The translations under genes and the position numbers were made by a program. 64,000 bases of DNA. Origin: Flavobacterium sp. WV_118_3 (GTDB lineage Bacteria; Bacteroidota; Bacteroidia; Flavobacteriales; Flavobacteriaceae). Under the pieces are notes generated by a model, which searched no databases, was not told where the DNA came from, and was given only the letters and a program-made list of their open reading frames with translations. Shown here one piece after another: positions 17,349 to 25,581 of the stretch (positions are counted from its first letter, which is position 1; every line of letters begins with the position of its first letter). The stretch covers positions 1,054,001-1,118,000 of the forward strand of contig NZ_CP156060.1 of assembly GCF_039778605.1 (NCBI RefSeq). Reading direction: 5' to 3'.

Positions 17349-19619
17349 ATGAAAAATTTTAAAAATAGCTTCTTTTATGTCGGCGTATTGGGTGTCGCTT
17401 TTGCGGCCATGTACTGGACTGTCCAAAATGGAAAGATTTTGGAAGATGGCCGTCATATTGTATTACCCAATTCCGGGAATAGCCAATGGCAGGAATTTTT
17501 AGCATCTCTAATTCATAATCTGACACACCCGTTAGCGATTTTATTAGCACAAATTGTGACCATTGTTTTTGTGGCGCGTTTGTTCGGAGAGTTATGTAAA
17601 AAAATAGGCCAACCAATGGTTATTGGTGAGATACTGGCCGGTATTGTCTTAGGTCCTTCGCTTGTAGGAACCTATTTCCCGGAGTTTTCCAATTTATTAT
17701 TTCCGGAAGCCTCATTAGGGAATTTACAGTTCCTGAGTCAGATCGGATTAATTCTTTTTATGTTTGTGGTCGGGATGGAACTCGATCTGAAAGTACTACA
17801 AAATAAAGCCAAAGAAGCAGTAGTTATCAGCCATGCGAGTATCGTGATTCCGTTTACACTCGGGATGGTTCTGGCTTATTTTATTTACACCCAATTTGCC
17901 CCGGATGGTGTAGAATTCCTTTCGTTTGCTTTGTTTACCGGTATCGCAATGAGTATTACGGCTTTCCCGGTATTGGCACGTATTGTACAGGAAAGAGGAT
18001 TACACCGAACCAAACTTGGCGCAATGGTAATTACCTGTGCCGCAGCCGACGATATTACGGCCTGGTGTATTCTGGCCGCTGTAATCGCAATCGTTAAGGC
18101 CGGTTCGTTTTTAAGTTCCTTATATATTATAGCGCTTGCGATTATCTATGTGATTCTAATGCTAAAAGTGGTACGCCCGTTCCTAAAAAGAATCGGGGAA
18201 TTGTATACCAGTAAAGAAAGCATTACCAAATCGGTTGTGGCAATATTTTTCCTGACGTTATTAATCTCATCCTATGCTACGGAAGTAATCGGTATTCACG
18301 CTTTATTCGGAGCCTTTATGGCCGGGGCAATTATGCCGGACAATATGCGTTTTCGAAATATCTTTATCGAAAAAGTGGAGGACGTTTCGCAGGTAATGTT
18401 GCTACCGTTGTTTTTCGTTTTTACCGGATTACGTACGCAAATCGGACTTTTGGATGATCCGTATTTATGGAAAATCTGTGGTTTGATTGTATTGGTAGCC
18501 GTTGTTGGAAAATTTGTAGGAAGTACGATAACGGCAAGGTTCGTAGGTCAGAACTGGCGTGATAGTTTAATGATCGGCGCGTTGATGAATACCAGAGGAT
18601 TGATGGAGCTGGTCGTGTTAAATATCGGATATGATTTAGGTGTGTTAAAACCGGAAATCTTTGCGATGATGGTCATCATGGCTTTGGCGACGACCTTAAT
18701 GACCGGACCGGCTTTAGATTTGATCAATTACATATTTAAGACGAAAGACGAGATTATTCCGGCTGAAATCAGTCAGGTAAGTAAATATAAGGTATTGGTG
18801 TCGTTCGATACGCCCGAAGAAGGAAAAGGTTTATTACGACTGGCGAATACTTTTGTTAAAAAAATGAAGAAAAATGCGATGGTTACGGCCATGCATATTC
18901 CGTCGAGTAACGAAGTACATCCCTTTAATGTGGAAGAATTCGAAGAACAATGCTTTAAACCGGTATTAGCCGAATCGAAAGAGTTAAAACAAAAGGTGAC
19001 CACTTTGTTTAAAACCTCAACCGATGTGGATTCGGATATCATTGAAGTGTCTAATAAAGGTGAATTTGACCTGGTTTTGGTCGCTTTAGGACAATCTATT
19101 TTTGAAGGAACACTATTGGGGAAAATTCTTGGTTTTACAACCCGTATCATTAATCCGGAAAACCTGTTGAATAAGTTTACCGGTAAGGAAAAACTATTCG
19201 AAAATTCACCGTTTGACGAGCGCACCGAACAGATTCTGGCGAAAACAGAAGTTCCGGTTGGGGTGTTGGTCAACAAGAATTTTGAAAAAGCCGATCGCGT
19301 TTTTGTAACCTTATTCGATGATTCCGATGCTTTCCTGATCGAATATGCCCAAAAGCTGATCGCAAATGTCGAATCGCAGGTAACGGTGCTGGATGTGGTT
19401 GGAAATATTAAAAATAATGCGACAATTAAAGAAGGTATCCGCGCAATCGAACAACAGGCGCCCAATCATATTAAGTTGCTAAACGAACGTAAAATCGAAA
19501 AAAACTTTTTACAGGATCAAGATTTGATGATCATTAGTGTTGACAGCTGGAAAAAACTGGTAGAATCCAGAAGTACCTGGCTTAATAATACACCATCGCT
19601 ATTAATCTTAAAACCTTAA
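17349..19619 (+). CDS. cation:proton antiporter (CPA2 type)
   Basis: This 756-aa membrane protein has an N-terminal span, then a 12-13-helix Na+/H+ exchanger domain (about residues 55-440) with GQPMVIGEILAGIVLGPSL, the CPA2-like ADDITAWC and ALFGAFMAGAIMP. The last ~270 residues are soluble and resemble two universal-stress-protein-like lobes (YKVLVSFDTPEEG, then ADRVFVTLFDDSDA). It would exchange Na+ or K+ for H+ across the inner membrane; the ion cannot be read from sequence. It stands alone, with about 125 nt of non-coding DNA before it. Confidence 0.87.
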   Translation: MKNFKNSFFYVGVLGVAFAAMYWTVQNGKILEDGRHIVLPNSGNSQWQEFLASLIHNLTHPLAILLAQIVTIVFVARLFGELCKKIGQPMVIGEILAGIVLGPSLVGTYFPEFSNLLFPEASLGNLQFLSQIGLILFMFVVGMELDLKVLQNKAKEAVVISHASIVIPFTLGMVLAYFIYTQFAPDGVEFLSFALFTGIAMSITAFPVLARIVQERGLHRTKLGAMVITCAAADDITAWCILAAVIAIVKAGSFLSSLYIIALAIIYVILMLKVVRPFLKRIGELYTSKESITKSVVAIFFLTLLISSYATEVIGIHALFGAFMAGAIMPDNMRFRNIFIEKVEDVSQVMLLPLFFVFTGLRTQIGLLDDPYLWKICGLIVLVAVVGKFVGSTITARFVGQNWRDSLMIGALMNTRGLMELVVLNIGYDLGVLKPEIFAMMVIMALATTLMTGPALDLINYIFKTKDEIIPAEISQVSKYKVLVSFDTPEEGKGLLRLANTFVKKMKKNAMVTAMHIPSSNEVHPFNVEEFEEQCFKPVLAESKELKQKVTTLFKTSTDVDSDIIEVSNKGEFDLVLVALGQSIFEGTLLGKILGFTTRIINPENLLNKFTGKEKLFENSPFDERTEQILAKTEVPVGVLVNKNFEKADRVFVTLFDDSDAFLIEYAQKLIANVESQVTVLDVVGNIKNNATIKEGIRAIEQQAPNHIKLLNERKIEKNFLQDQDLMIISVDSWKKLVESRSTWLNNTPSLLILKP

Positions 19620-19656
19620 AAAGAAGTTAAGAATTTAAAATACCGTTGGCAAATTG

Positions 19657-19664
19657 TATTTTTG
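19657..19664 (+). promoter_or_regulatory. -7 element before the HMA-AraC gene
   Basis: TATTTTTG is an exact TAnnTTTG match 16 nt before ATG 19681. I see no good -33 element at the usual distance. Confidence 0.45.
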
Positions 19665-19680
19665 ACAGTATATTTAGAAT

Positions 19681-20241
19681 ATGAAAATAGCTGTTAAAAA
19701 TATGGTTTGCCAACGTTGCGTTTTGGCGGTTACCCAAATCCTGGATCAAATGGAACTTCCATACCAACAGGTTACAATGGGGGAAGTGATACTTTCGGAT
19801 TCTGTTTCGGAAGAAAAACGGCAACAGTTTTCGGATGCTTTGGAGGCGATCGGTTTCGAGATTATCGATGACAAACGCAAGCAGCTTATTGAAAAAGTAA
19901 AAACGACGATTATCAACTTTATTCATCACGATCAGGAAAAAACAAAACTGACGGTGTCGGAGTTTCTCTCGGATAAAGTACAATACGACTATAACTATCT
20001 GAGTAGTCTTTTTTCGGAAATGGAAGGCATTACGATCGAAAAATACCTGATCAATCAAAAAATCGAAAAAGTAAAGGAACTGATTGTTTACGACGAACTT
20101 TCGCTAAAACAAATTGCCGATCTGTTGGGATACAGTAGTGTGGCCTATCTGAGTAATCAGTTTAAAAAAGTAACGGGATTAACACCATCACACTTTAAAA
20201 ATATCCGGGACGAAAAACGAATCCCGTTGGACAAAGTGTAA
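19681..20241 (+). CDS. AraC-type regulator with HMA-like N-terminus
   Basis: This 186-aa protein joins an N-terminal domain of about 65 residues, resembling a heavy-metal-associated fold, to a C-terminal AraC-type double HTH. The first part has a CXXC pair in NMVCQRCVLAV (C10, C13), an alternating beta-alpha pattern and ends in EAIGFEIIDD, as HMA domains do. The HTH (about 90-180) shows SLKQIADLLGYSSVAYLSNQFKKVTGLTPSHFK. It lies 83 nt upstream of copA in the same direction. I infer a copper-responsive regulator of copA in which the CXXC reads the metal. Part order and neighbours are seen directly; metal sensing is inference. Confidence 0.8.
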   Translation: MKIAVKNMVCQRCVLAVTQILDQMELPYQQVTMGEVILSDSVSEEKRQQFSDALEAIGFEIIDDKRKQLIEKVKTTIINFIHHDQEKTKLTVSEFLSDKVQYDYNYLSSLFSEMEGITIEKYLINQKIEKVKELIVYDELSLKQIADLLGYSSVAYLSNQFKKVTGLTPSHFKNIRDEKRIPLDKV

Positions 20242-20293
20242 ATCTTACAACTCCATTATAAAATTCTACAACAGTTTTTTGCGCATTCCGATC

Positions 20294-20312
20294 TAATTTT
20301 GTTCTAACAAAA
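20294..20312 (+). promoter_or_regulatory. copA promoter with overlapping inverted repeat
   Basis: TAATTTTG (20294-20301) is a perfect -7 element 23 nt before ATG 20325. The perfect inverted repeat TTTTGTT-CT-AACAAAA (20297-20312) overlaps it and the likely start site, where a repressor could bind. Confidence 0.5.
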
Positions 20313-20324
20313 ACAAATAACGAT

Positions 20325-22529
20325 ATGGAAGCAATCATTAAAAATTTTCCGGTAACCGGGATGACCTGTGCTTCATGTGCGGTAAGCGTGGAGAGTATGT
20401 TGAAACATCAGAAAGGTGTTATCGATGCCGCTGTTAATTATGCGAATGCCTCTGCCAAAGTAGAATACGATTCGGATGTCGCTTCGCTCGACGATTTTAA
20501 AAAAGCAATGCAAGCCATTGGTTACGATATGATCATTGAAGAAGATGGCAATGTAAACGAGCTAGTCGAAACCCAACAAAAAAATCATTACGAAGAACTA
20601 AAAAAGAAAACGATAGGCGCGTCGCTATTAACCCTTCCGGTTTTTATCATCGGGATGTTTTTTATGGATATGCCCTACGGAAACGAAATCATGTGGTTTT
20701 TTGCTACTCCGGTTTTGTTCTGGTACGGAAAAGATTTCTTTATAAATGCATGGAGACAGTTAAAACACCGTTCGGCCAATATGGATACCTTGGTCGCATT
20801 AAGTACCGGTATCGCCTATATTTTTAGTGTCTTTAATACCCTTTTTGCCGATTTCTGGCATCAAAGAGGACTACATGCGCATGTTTATTTTGAAGCGGCT
20901 ACTGTCGTGATCGCGTTTATTCTTTTGGGTAAATTACTGGAAGAAAAGGCTAAAGGAAACACCGCTTCGGCAATTAAAAAACTGATGGGATTACAACCCA
21001 AAACAGTAACCGTGGTAAAGGATAACGGCGAGTTTATGGAAGTGCCAATCGAATCGATTGTATTGGACGATCTGATTCTGGTAAAACCCGGAGAAAAAAT
21101 CGCAGTAGATGGGGAAGTGGTTTCCGGTAGTTCGTTTGTGGACGAAAGTATGATTTCCGGAGAGCCGGTGCCGGTTGAAAAGGGAATCGGAACGACTGTT
21201 TTTGCCGGAACACTTAATCAAAAAGGAAGTTTACAGTTCCGGGCGCGGAAAGTAGGCGGGGATACCTTACTGGCACATATCATTAAAATGGTACAGAATG
21301 CACAGGGTAGTAAAGCACCGGTTCAAAAACTGGTCGATAAAATTGCCGGGATATTTGTACCGATTGTGGTGGGAATTTCGATTCTGACTTTAATCGTATG
21401 GTTAATTTTTGGCGGTGAAAATGGATTTACGCAAGGCTTAATGGCGATGGTAACCGTATTGGTAATTGCCTGCCCGTGTGCGTTGGGATTGGCCACACCA
21501 ACGGCTATTATGGTTGGTGTTGGAAAAGGAGCCGAACAGGGTATTTTGATAAAAGATGCCGAAAGTCTGGAATTGGCTCAAAAAGTGGATACCATCATTT
21601 TGGATAAAACCGGAACAATTACCGAAGGAAAACCAAAAGTGGCTGCTACAAAATGGTTACACGATAATGCGGCTAAAGCAACGGTCTTAAAAACGATTGA
21701 AAAACAATCCGAACATCCATTAGCGCAGGCGGTGGTCGAGGAATATGTTTTATTGGATACTATTGGTCTGGATCATTTTGAGAGCATTACCGGATTTGGC
21801 GTAAAAGCAACAGCCGGTGGCGAAACCTATTTTGTTGGAAATCAAAAATTGATGGAAAATGAAAAGATTCGCATTTCAGATGAATTACAACAGTTTGCAA
21901 ACGAATATTACCAAAATGCGGCTACCGTTTTGTTTTTTGGGTCGACTCAGGAAGTCCTGGCAATTATTGCTGTTCAGGATGCGATTAAACCAACATCGGT
22001 ACACGCTATCGAAGAATTACAACGCGATGGTATCGAAGTGATTATGCTAACCGGCGATAATGAAGCTACTGCTGCCTCCGTTTCCAGACAGCTCAATATT
22101 AAACGGTACAAAGCGGGTGTATTACCACAAGATAAATCGGATTTTGTAAAACAATTGCAAAAAGAAGGTCGCGTGGTGGCAATGGTTGGCGACGGAATTA
22201 ACGACAGTGCAGCATTAGCGCAGGCGAATGTGAGTATTGCGATGGGTAAAGGATCGGATATTGCGATGGATGTGGCACACATGACAATCATTTCGTCCGA
22301 TCTGAAAAAAATTCCGGTGGCGATTCACCTGTCAAAACAAACCGTAAAAACGATCAAACAAAACCTGTTTTGGGCGTTTATCTATAACGTTATCGGAATT
22401 CCGATTGCCGCCGGCGTATTGTTCCCGATTAACGGATTTTTATTAAACCCGATGATTGCCGGAGCGGCCATGGCGATGAGTTCCGTAAGTGTGGTGAGTA
22501 ACAGTTTACTTTTAAAATTTAAAAAATAA
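20325..22529 (+). CDS. copA: copper-translocating P-type ATPase CopA
   Basis: This 734-aa P1B ATPase exports Cu(I) from the cytoplasm. It has one N-terminal HMA domain with GMTCASC (C15, C18), membrane helices with the CPC site (C383-P384-C385), phosphorylation motif DKTGT (D427), the SEHP motif (H464, P465) and GDGIND (622-627). It lacks the extra Cys-rich N-terminal domain of CcoI, so the two ATPases in this window are separate paralogues: resistance here, oxidase assembly there. The next gene, a small HMA chaperone, starts 5 nt after its stop. Confidence 0.94.
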   Translation: MEAIIKNFPVTGMTCASCAVSVESMLKHQKGVIDAAVNYANASAKVEYDSDVASLDDFKKAMQAIGYDMIIEEDGNVNELVETQQKNHYEELKKKTIGASLLTLPVFIIGMFFMDMPYGNEIMWFFATPVLFWYGKDFFINAWRQLKHRSANMDTLVALSTGIAYIFSVFNTLFADFWHQRGLHAHVYFEAATVVIAFILLGKLLEEKAKGNTASAIKKLMGLQPKTVTVVKDNGEFMEVPIESIVLDDLILVKPGEKIAVDGEVVSGSSFVDESMISGEPVPVEKGIGTTVFAGTLNQKGSLQFRARKVGGDTLLAHIIKMVQNAQGSKAPVQKLVDKIAGIFVPIVVGISILTLIVWLIFGGENGFTQGLMAMVTVLVIACPCALGLATPTAIMVGVGKGAEQGILIKDAESLELAQKVDTIILDKTGTITEGKPKVAATKWLHDNAAKATVLKTIEKQSEHPLAQAVVEEYVLLDTIGLDHFESITGFGVKATAGGETYFVGNQKLMENEKIRISDELQQFANEYYQNAATVLFFGSTQEVLAIIAVQDAIKPTSVHAIEELQRDGIEVIMLTGDNEATAASVSRQLNIKRYKAGVLPQDKSDFVKQLQKEGRVVAMVGDGINDSAALAQANVSIAMGKGSDIAMDVAHMTIISSDLKKIPVAIHLSKQTVKTIKQNLFWAFIYNVIGIPIAAGVLFPINGFLLNPMIAGAAMAMSSVSVVSNSLLLKFKK

Positions 22530-22534
22530 ATACA

Positions 22535-22750
22535 ATGAAAACGATGAAATTTAAAACCAATATTAAATGTGCCGGATGTATCGAAAAAGTAACTCCGGTT
22601 TTAAATCCGCTTGTCGGTTCGGATAACTGGAAAGTAGACACCGAAAACCCGCAAAAGATACTAACAATTAACAGCGATACGGTTTCAGAAGCTACTTTAA
22701 CGGAACAATTAAAAAATGTAGGTTATATCATTGAAAAAGTAACCGAATAA
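22535..22750 (+). CDS. small HMA-domain copper chaperone
   Basis: This 71-aa protein is a single heavy-metal-associated domain with the metal site NIKCAGCIEKV (C12, C15). CopZ/Atx1-type proteins carry Cu(I) to CopA. The insertion LNPLVGSDNWKVDTENPQ between the first helix and strand is typical of Bacteroidota members. It is co-transcribed with copA (5-nt gap) and followed by hairpins. Confidence 0.87.
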   Translation: MKTMKFKTNIKCAGCIEKVTPVLNPLVGSDNWKVDTENPQKILTINSDTVSEATLTEQLKNVGYIIEKVTE

Positions 22751-22754
22751 AAAA

Positions 22755-22783
22755 ACACCTGTCAGGTTTTGTCTGACAAGTGT
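22755..22783 (+). terminator. hairpin after the copper chaperone gene
   Basis: TGTCAG (22760-22765) pairs with CTGACA (22773-22778), extended by ACAC/GTGT on the outside. No T-run follows, so alone it is a weak terminator; a stronger one lies 24 nt further on. Confidence 0.5.
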
Positions 22784-22806
22784 CTTCTAATACTCTTTAA
22801 TTTGTG

Positions 22807-22842
22807 CACCTGATCTGTTTTTGAAATGGATCAGGTGTTTTT
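22807..22842. terminator. intrinsic terminator of the copA operon
   Basis: CACCTGATC (22807-22815) pairs perfectly with GATCAGGTG (22829-22837), followed by TTTTTATTG. It lies between the convergent copper operon and the M28 peptidase gene. Confidence 0.8.
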
Positions 22843-22852
22843 ATTGTAAGGC

Positions 22853-23875
22853 TTATTCGCCGTTTTTATCTACTACAATGCGGTTAGGGCGATTGGCCAA
22901 CTCCCAGGCAGTAGCAAAAGCCAATTGGGCTCTTTTTTCCAGTAAGTCGTATTCGATTTTGTCCGGAGTGTCACCCGGTTGGTGGTAATCTTCGTGAACA
23001 CCATTAAAGAAAAAGATCGCCGGTATGCCGTGTTTGGCAAAGTTATAATGATCGGAACGGTAATAGATTTGCTCCGGATCGTTGCGGTCGTTGTATTTGT
23101 AATCCAACAACAGGTTTACATATTTTTTATTCGCTTCCTCATTGATGTTATGCAAATCCGTACTCAAACGGTCGGAACCGATCACATATACATAATTGCC
23201 ATTGTCTTTATGTGCCGGATCGCGTCGTCCGATCATATCGATATTGATATCGGCAATCGTATTTTTTAACGGGAATAACGGATGTTCAGAATAATAGCGG
23301 GATCCGTGTAATCCGTGTTCTTCTCCGGTAACATGTAGGAAAAGGATCGAACGTTTTGGACCGTGGCCGGCTTTTTTGGCATCCATAAAGGCCTGAGCGA
23401 TTTCCAGTAAGGCTACCGTTCCGGAACCATCGTCATCGGCGCCATTGTAAATTTCTCCGTTTTTCATTCCTACGTGATCATAATGTGCGGAAATCACCAA
23501 TACCTCATCCGGTTTTTCAGAACCTTCGATATAGGCCCAAATGTTTTCAGAATCATTAAGTTTCGGACTAAAGGGACGTGCCATAAATTCGGACGGAACT
23601 TTCTGGTAAAAACCATCGGCTCCTTTTGGATAGGAAATCCCCATTTTTTTATATTCGGCAATCAGGTATTCACCGGCTTTTTTCTGTCCCGGTGTGCCGG
23701 TATCTCGTCCTTGCATCTCGTCGGAAGCTACAATATAAAGGTGTTTTTTTAACTCGTCTTTATTAATTGTATTCATATACCTGGATACATAATCCTTGGA
23801 AGCGCTGGTTTTTTGAGTAGAACAGCTGCTTAAAAACAGGGAAAGTGCGAAGCCGCAAAGCAATATTTTTTTCAT
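22853..23875 (-). CDS. M28-family zinc metallopeptidase lipoprotein
   Basis: This 340-aa protein has a lipoprotein signal (lipobox LSSC, C18) and an M28 aminopeptidase-type catalytic domain. Metal ligands are visible in ISAHYDHVG, NGADDDGSG, HVTGEEHGLHGS (with the catalytic Glu), DINIDMIGR and EDYHQPGDTPDKI. A PA-type insert is absent, as in short members. It should release N-terminal residues from peptides at the cell envelope. It is transcribed away from the thiamine pyrophosphokinase gene, 121 nt downstream of it. Confidence 0.88.
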   Translation of the reverse strand: MKKILLCGFALSLFLSSCSTQKTSASKDYVSRYMNTINKDELKKHLYIVASDEMQGRDTGTPGQKKAGEYLIAEYKKMGISYPKGADGFYQKVPSEFMARPFSPKLNDSENIWAYIEGSEKPDEVLVISAHYDHVGMKNGEIYNGADDDGSGTVALLEIAQAFMDAKKAGHGPKRSILFLHVTGEEHGLHGSRYYSEHPLFPLKNTIADINIDMIGRRDPAHKDNGNYVYVIGSDRLSTDLHNINEEANKKYVNLLLDYKYNDRNDPEQIYYRSDHYNFAKHGIPAIFFFNGVHEDYHQPGDTPDKIEYDLLEKRAQLAFATAWELANRPNRIVVDKNGE

Positions 23876-23912
23876 TGGTTCTGGAGTTGTAGGTTGTATG
23901 CTTATTTATAGG

Positions 23913-23977
23913 TAGCCTAAAATACTATTTTGTTTCAATTGAAGAGTGAATTTTAGCTATTATTTGCTTTTAGGCTA
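23913..23977. repeat. inverted repeat between two minus-strand genes
   Basis: TAGCCTAAAA (23913-23922) and TTTTAGGCTA (23968-23977) form a perfect 10-bp inverted repeat with a 45-nt AT-rich spacer. It lies between the thiamine pyrophosphokinase and M28 peptidase genes. Its role is unknown; it could be a weak terminator or an operator. Confidence 0.5.
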
Positions 23978-23996
23978 AAAAAATCAATAATAAATA

Positions 23997-24659
23997 CTAA
24001 TCAAAGCATTCCATTAATAATAAATCACCGGATTCGTGTTCGATACACACCAGTCCGTCTTCATTAACATGATTGCTACTTCCGGTTCGATAGCCAATGG
24101 ATAGGGTATCGTCCTCTAACGGATAAAACAGGTTTTTCGAATGGATACCCTTTACGGTTCCGATCGGAATTAAGGACAGTATCGTATCGGCCGGATACCA
24201 TTTCTCAAACTTTTTCGGGAGTAGGAACACTTTGGAATGATCGTCCAGTATCACAATCTTAAGCTGGTTGCGATAGCGTACAATATTGGTGATGTTGCTA
24301 ATGGTATGATCAGCTCTTTTTCCGGTGGCCCAAACCACGTTAACTGCCGGTATTTTTCGTTCGATAAGATAGTCAAAGGCTTTTTCCAGATCGGTTTTGT
24401 CCTGATCGGGCGTATGAACGATCTCAATCGGATATTGGGTTTGCTGGTAAAATTCCGCATCAAAATTCCGGTCGAAATCGCCCAAAAGGATATCTACTTT
24501 GATTCCCAGATCCAGAACGCGTTCCATAGCCGAATCGAGTACGATAACTAAAGGTGACCATTCCAATAACTGTCCGAGCAATTCGTCATTACAGGGCGCT
24601 CCGTTGGCAATAATTAAGGCCGGTTCCTGGTCGTCGCGGACAATATGGTGTGAAGACAT
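23997..24659 (-). CDS. thiamine pyrophosphokinase
   Basis: This 220-aa protein matches thiamine diphosphokinase, which transfers pyrophosphate from ATP to thiamine to form ThDP in the cytoplasm. Motifs are IIANGAPC near the start, LDSAMERVLDLGIKVDILLGDFD (nucleotide and Asp-rich region, about 40-62), the DQDKTDLEKA motif and GKRADHTISNI. The C-terminal beta domain includes LSLIPIGTVKGI and GSSNHV. The length fits. It stands alone between the M28 peptidase and DUF4249 genes. Confidence 0.88.
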   Translation of the reverse strand: MSSHHIVRDDQEPALIIANGAPCNDELLGQLLEWSPLVIVLDSAMERVLDLGIKVDILLGDFDRNFDAEFYQQTQYPIEIVHTPDQDKTDLEKAFDYLIERKIPAVNVVWATGKRADHTISNITNIVRYRNQLKIVILDDHSKVFLLPKKFEKWYPADTILSLIPIGTVKGIHSKNLFYPLEDDTLSIGYRTGSSNHVNEDGLVCIEHESGDLLLMECFD

Positions 24660-24706
24660 TTGTTTGCTTTTGAGTTATTCCAAAAGTAAGCAATGATTTT
24701 AAAACA

Positions 24707-24736
24707 AAAAAGACAACCGGTGAAAGTTGTCTTTTT
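24707..24736. terminator. bidirectional terminator
   Basis: AAAAAGACAAC (24707-24717) pairs with GTTGTCTTTTT (24726-24736) around an 8-nt loop. It lies just past the DUF4249 stop, so it can end the TonB-receptor transcript. Confidence 0.8.
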
Positions 24737-24741
24737 GATTT

Positions 24742-25557
24742 TTATTGAACGGTATAAGTGGTTTCGTCGACTTCCGACAGGCTAAAATACCCGAGGGGAT
24801 AGTTGGCCTGATTGTTTTGGTTGATCACATTACCACGTACGGTAGCCGGTGGTGTTTGGAACGGCCCGCCACCGCCTTGTGCCACACTAATCAGGATGTT
24901 CATATAGTTGTAATATTGTCTGGAAATTCCCATCAAACGGATGTTTACTTTATCATTGGCTTCCAGATCTTCGTGCGAATAAATATCGAAAGTCGTATTT
25001 CCCTGTACAAAACGGTCGTCGCTGGCACGGAAAACAGCCAGAGTATTATTGCGAATGTAACGGAATAAATAGTAATTGTCTTCGTCTCCGGGATCGTTAT
25101 AATAGGTTTTTAACTCAATCTGATCACCGGTAAAACCACCATCGTTTTTCTGTTCGATATTTAGAATACTGGCTACGCTTTTTAAGGTTTCGGTCGCTTT
25201 ATAGGTTACCCCATTGCTAACGATGGTTAGGGTGTAGGTTTCTCCTAAAACCGGTTGGAAATTGGTACAGATATATTCACCGGGTACGGCTTCCAAAAAG
25301 TTAAAGTCAACATTACTACTGTTGGTTACGACCACTGTGGCACCGCTTACTTTCGGAATTTCCGTACCGAAATAATCGGCGGTGGTGGTTAAATAGATTA
25401 CCTGATTATTGCCCGTTGTGCCTTTAATCCAGTTAAGGGCGGCATCCACAACCAGGCGGGGCGGAGCAGTGTCCAGTTTAACGTCAACAACTTCTTCGCA
25501 GCTATTCAGCATCAGAATAGTAAACAGGAATGTAAAATATTTTAATATCGTTTTCAT
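24742..25557 (-). CDS. DUF4249 lipoprotein, TonB-receptor partner
   Basis: This 271-aa protein has a lipoprotein signal (lipobox LNSC, C20) and the DUF4249 opening EEVVDVKLDTAPPRLVVDAALNW. The rest is beta-rich, with Ig-like strands (TLTIVSNGVTYKATETL). DUF4249 genes regularly follow TonB-dependent receptors in Bacteroidota, and here the gap to the receptor is 24 nt. By analogy with SusD it may be a surface ligand-binding lipoprotein, but the fold is different and no ligand is known. Confidence 0.85.
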   Translation of the reverse strand: MKTILKYFTFLFTILMLNSCEEVVDVKLDTAPPRLVVDAALNWIKGTTGNNQVIYLTTTADYFGTEIPKVSGATVVVTNSSNVDFNFLEAVPGEYICTNFQPVLGETYTLTIVSNGVTYKATETLKSVASILNIEQKNDGGFTGDQIELKTYYNDPGDEDNYYLFRYIRNNTLAVFRASDDRFVQGNTTFDIYSHEDLEANDKVNIRLMGISRQYYNYMNILISVAQGGGGPFQTPPATVRGNVINQNNQANYPLGYFSLSEVDETTYTVQ

Positions 25558-25581
25558 AATGATAGAATCTTAATTGAAACT

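Noticed and set aside
18773..19465. 230-aa open frame antisense to the antiporter gene
   Set aside because: It lies wholly inside a well-supported membrane protein gene, has a Ser/Thr/Phe-rich composition typical of reverse-frame reading, and shows no domain.
20325..22529. Treating copA as a second ccoI
   Set aside because: It lacks the Cys-rich N-terminal domain of CcoI and is linked to a copper chaperone and regulator, not to oxidase genes.
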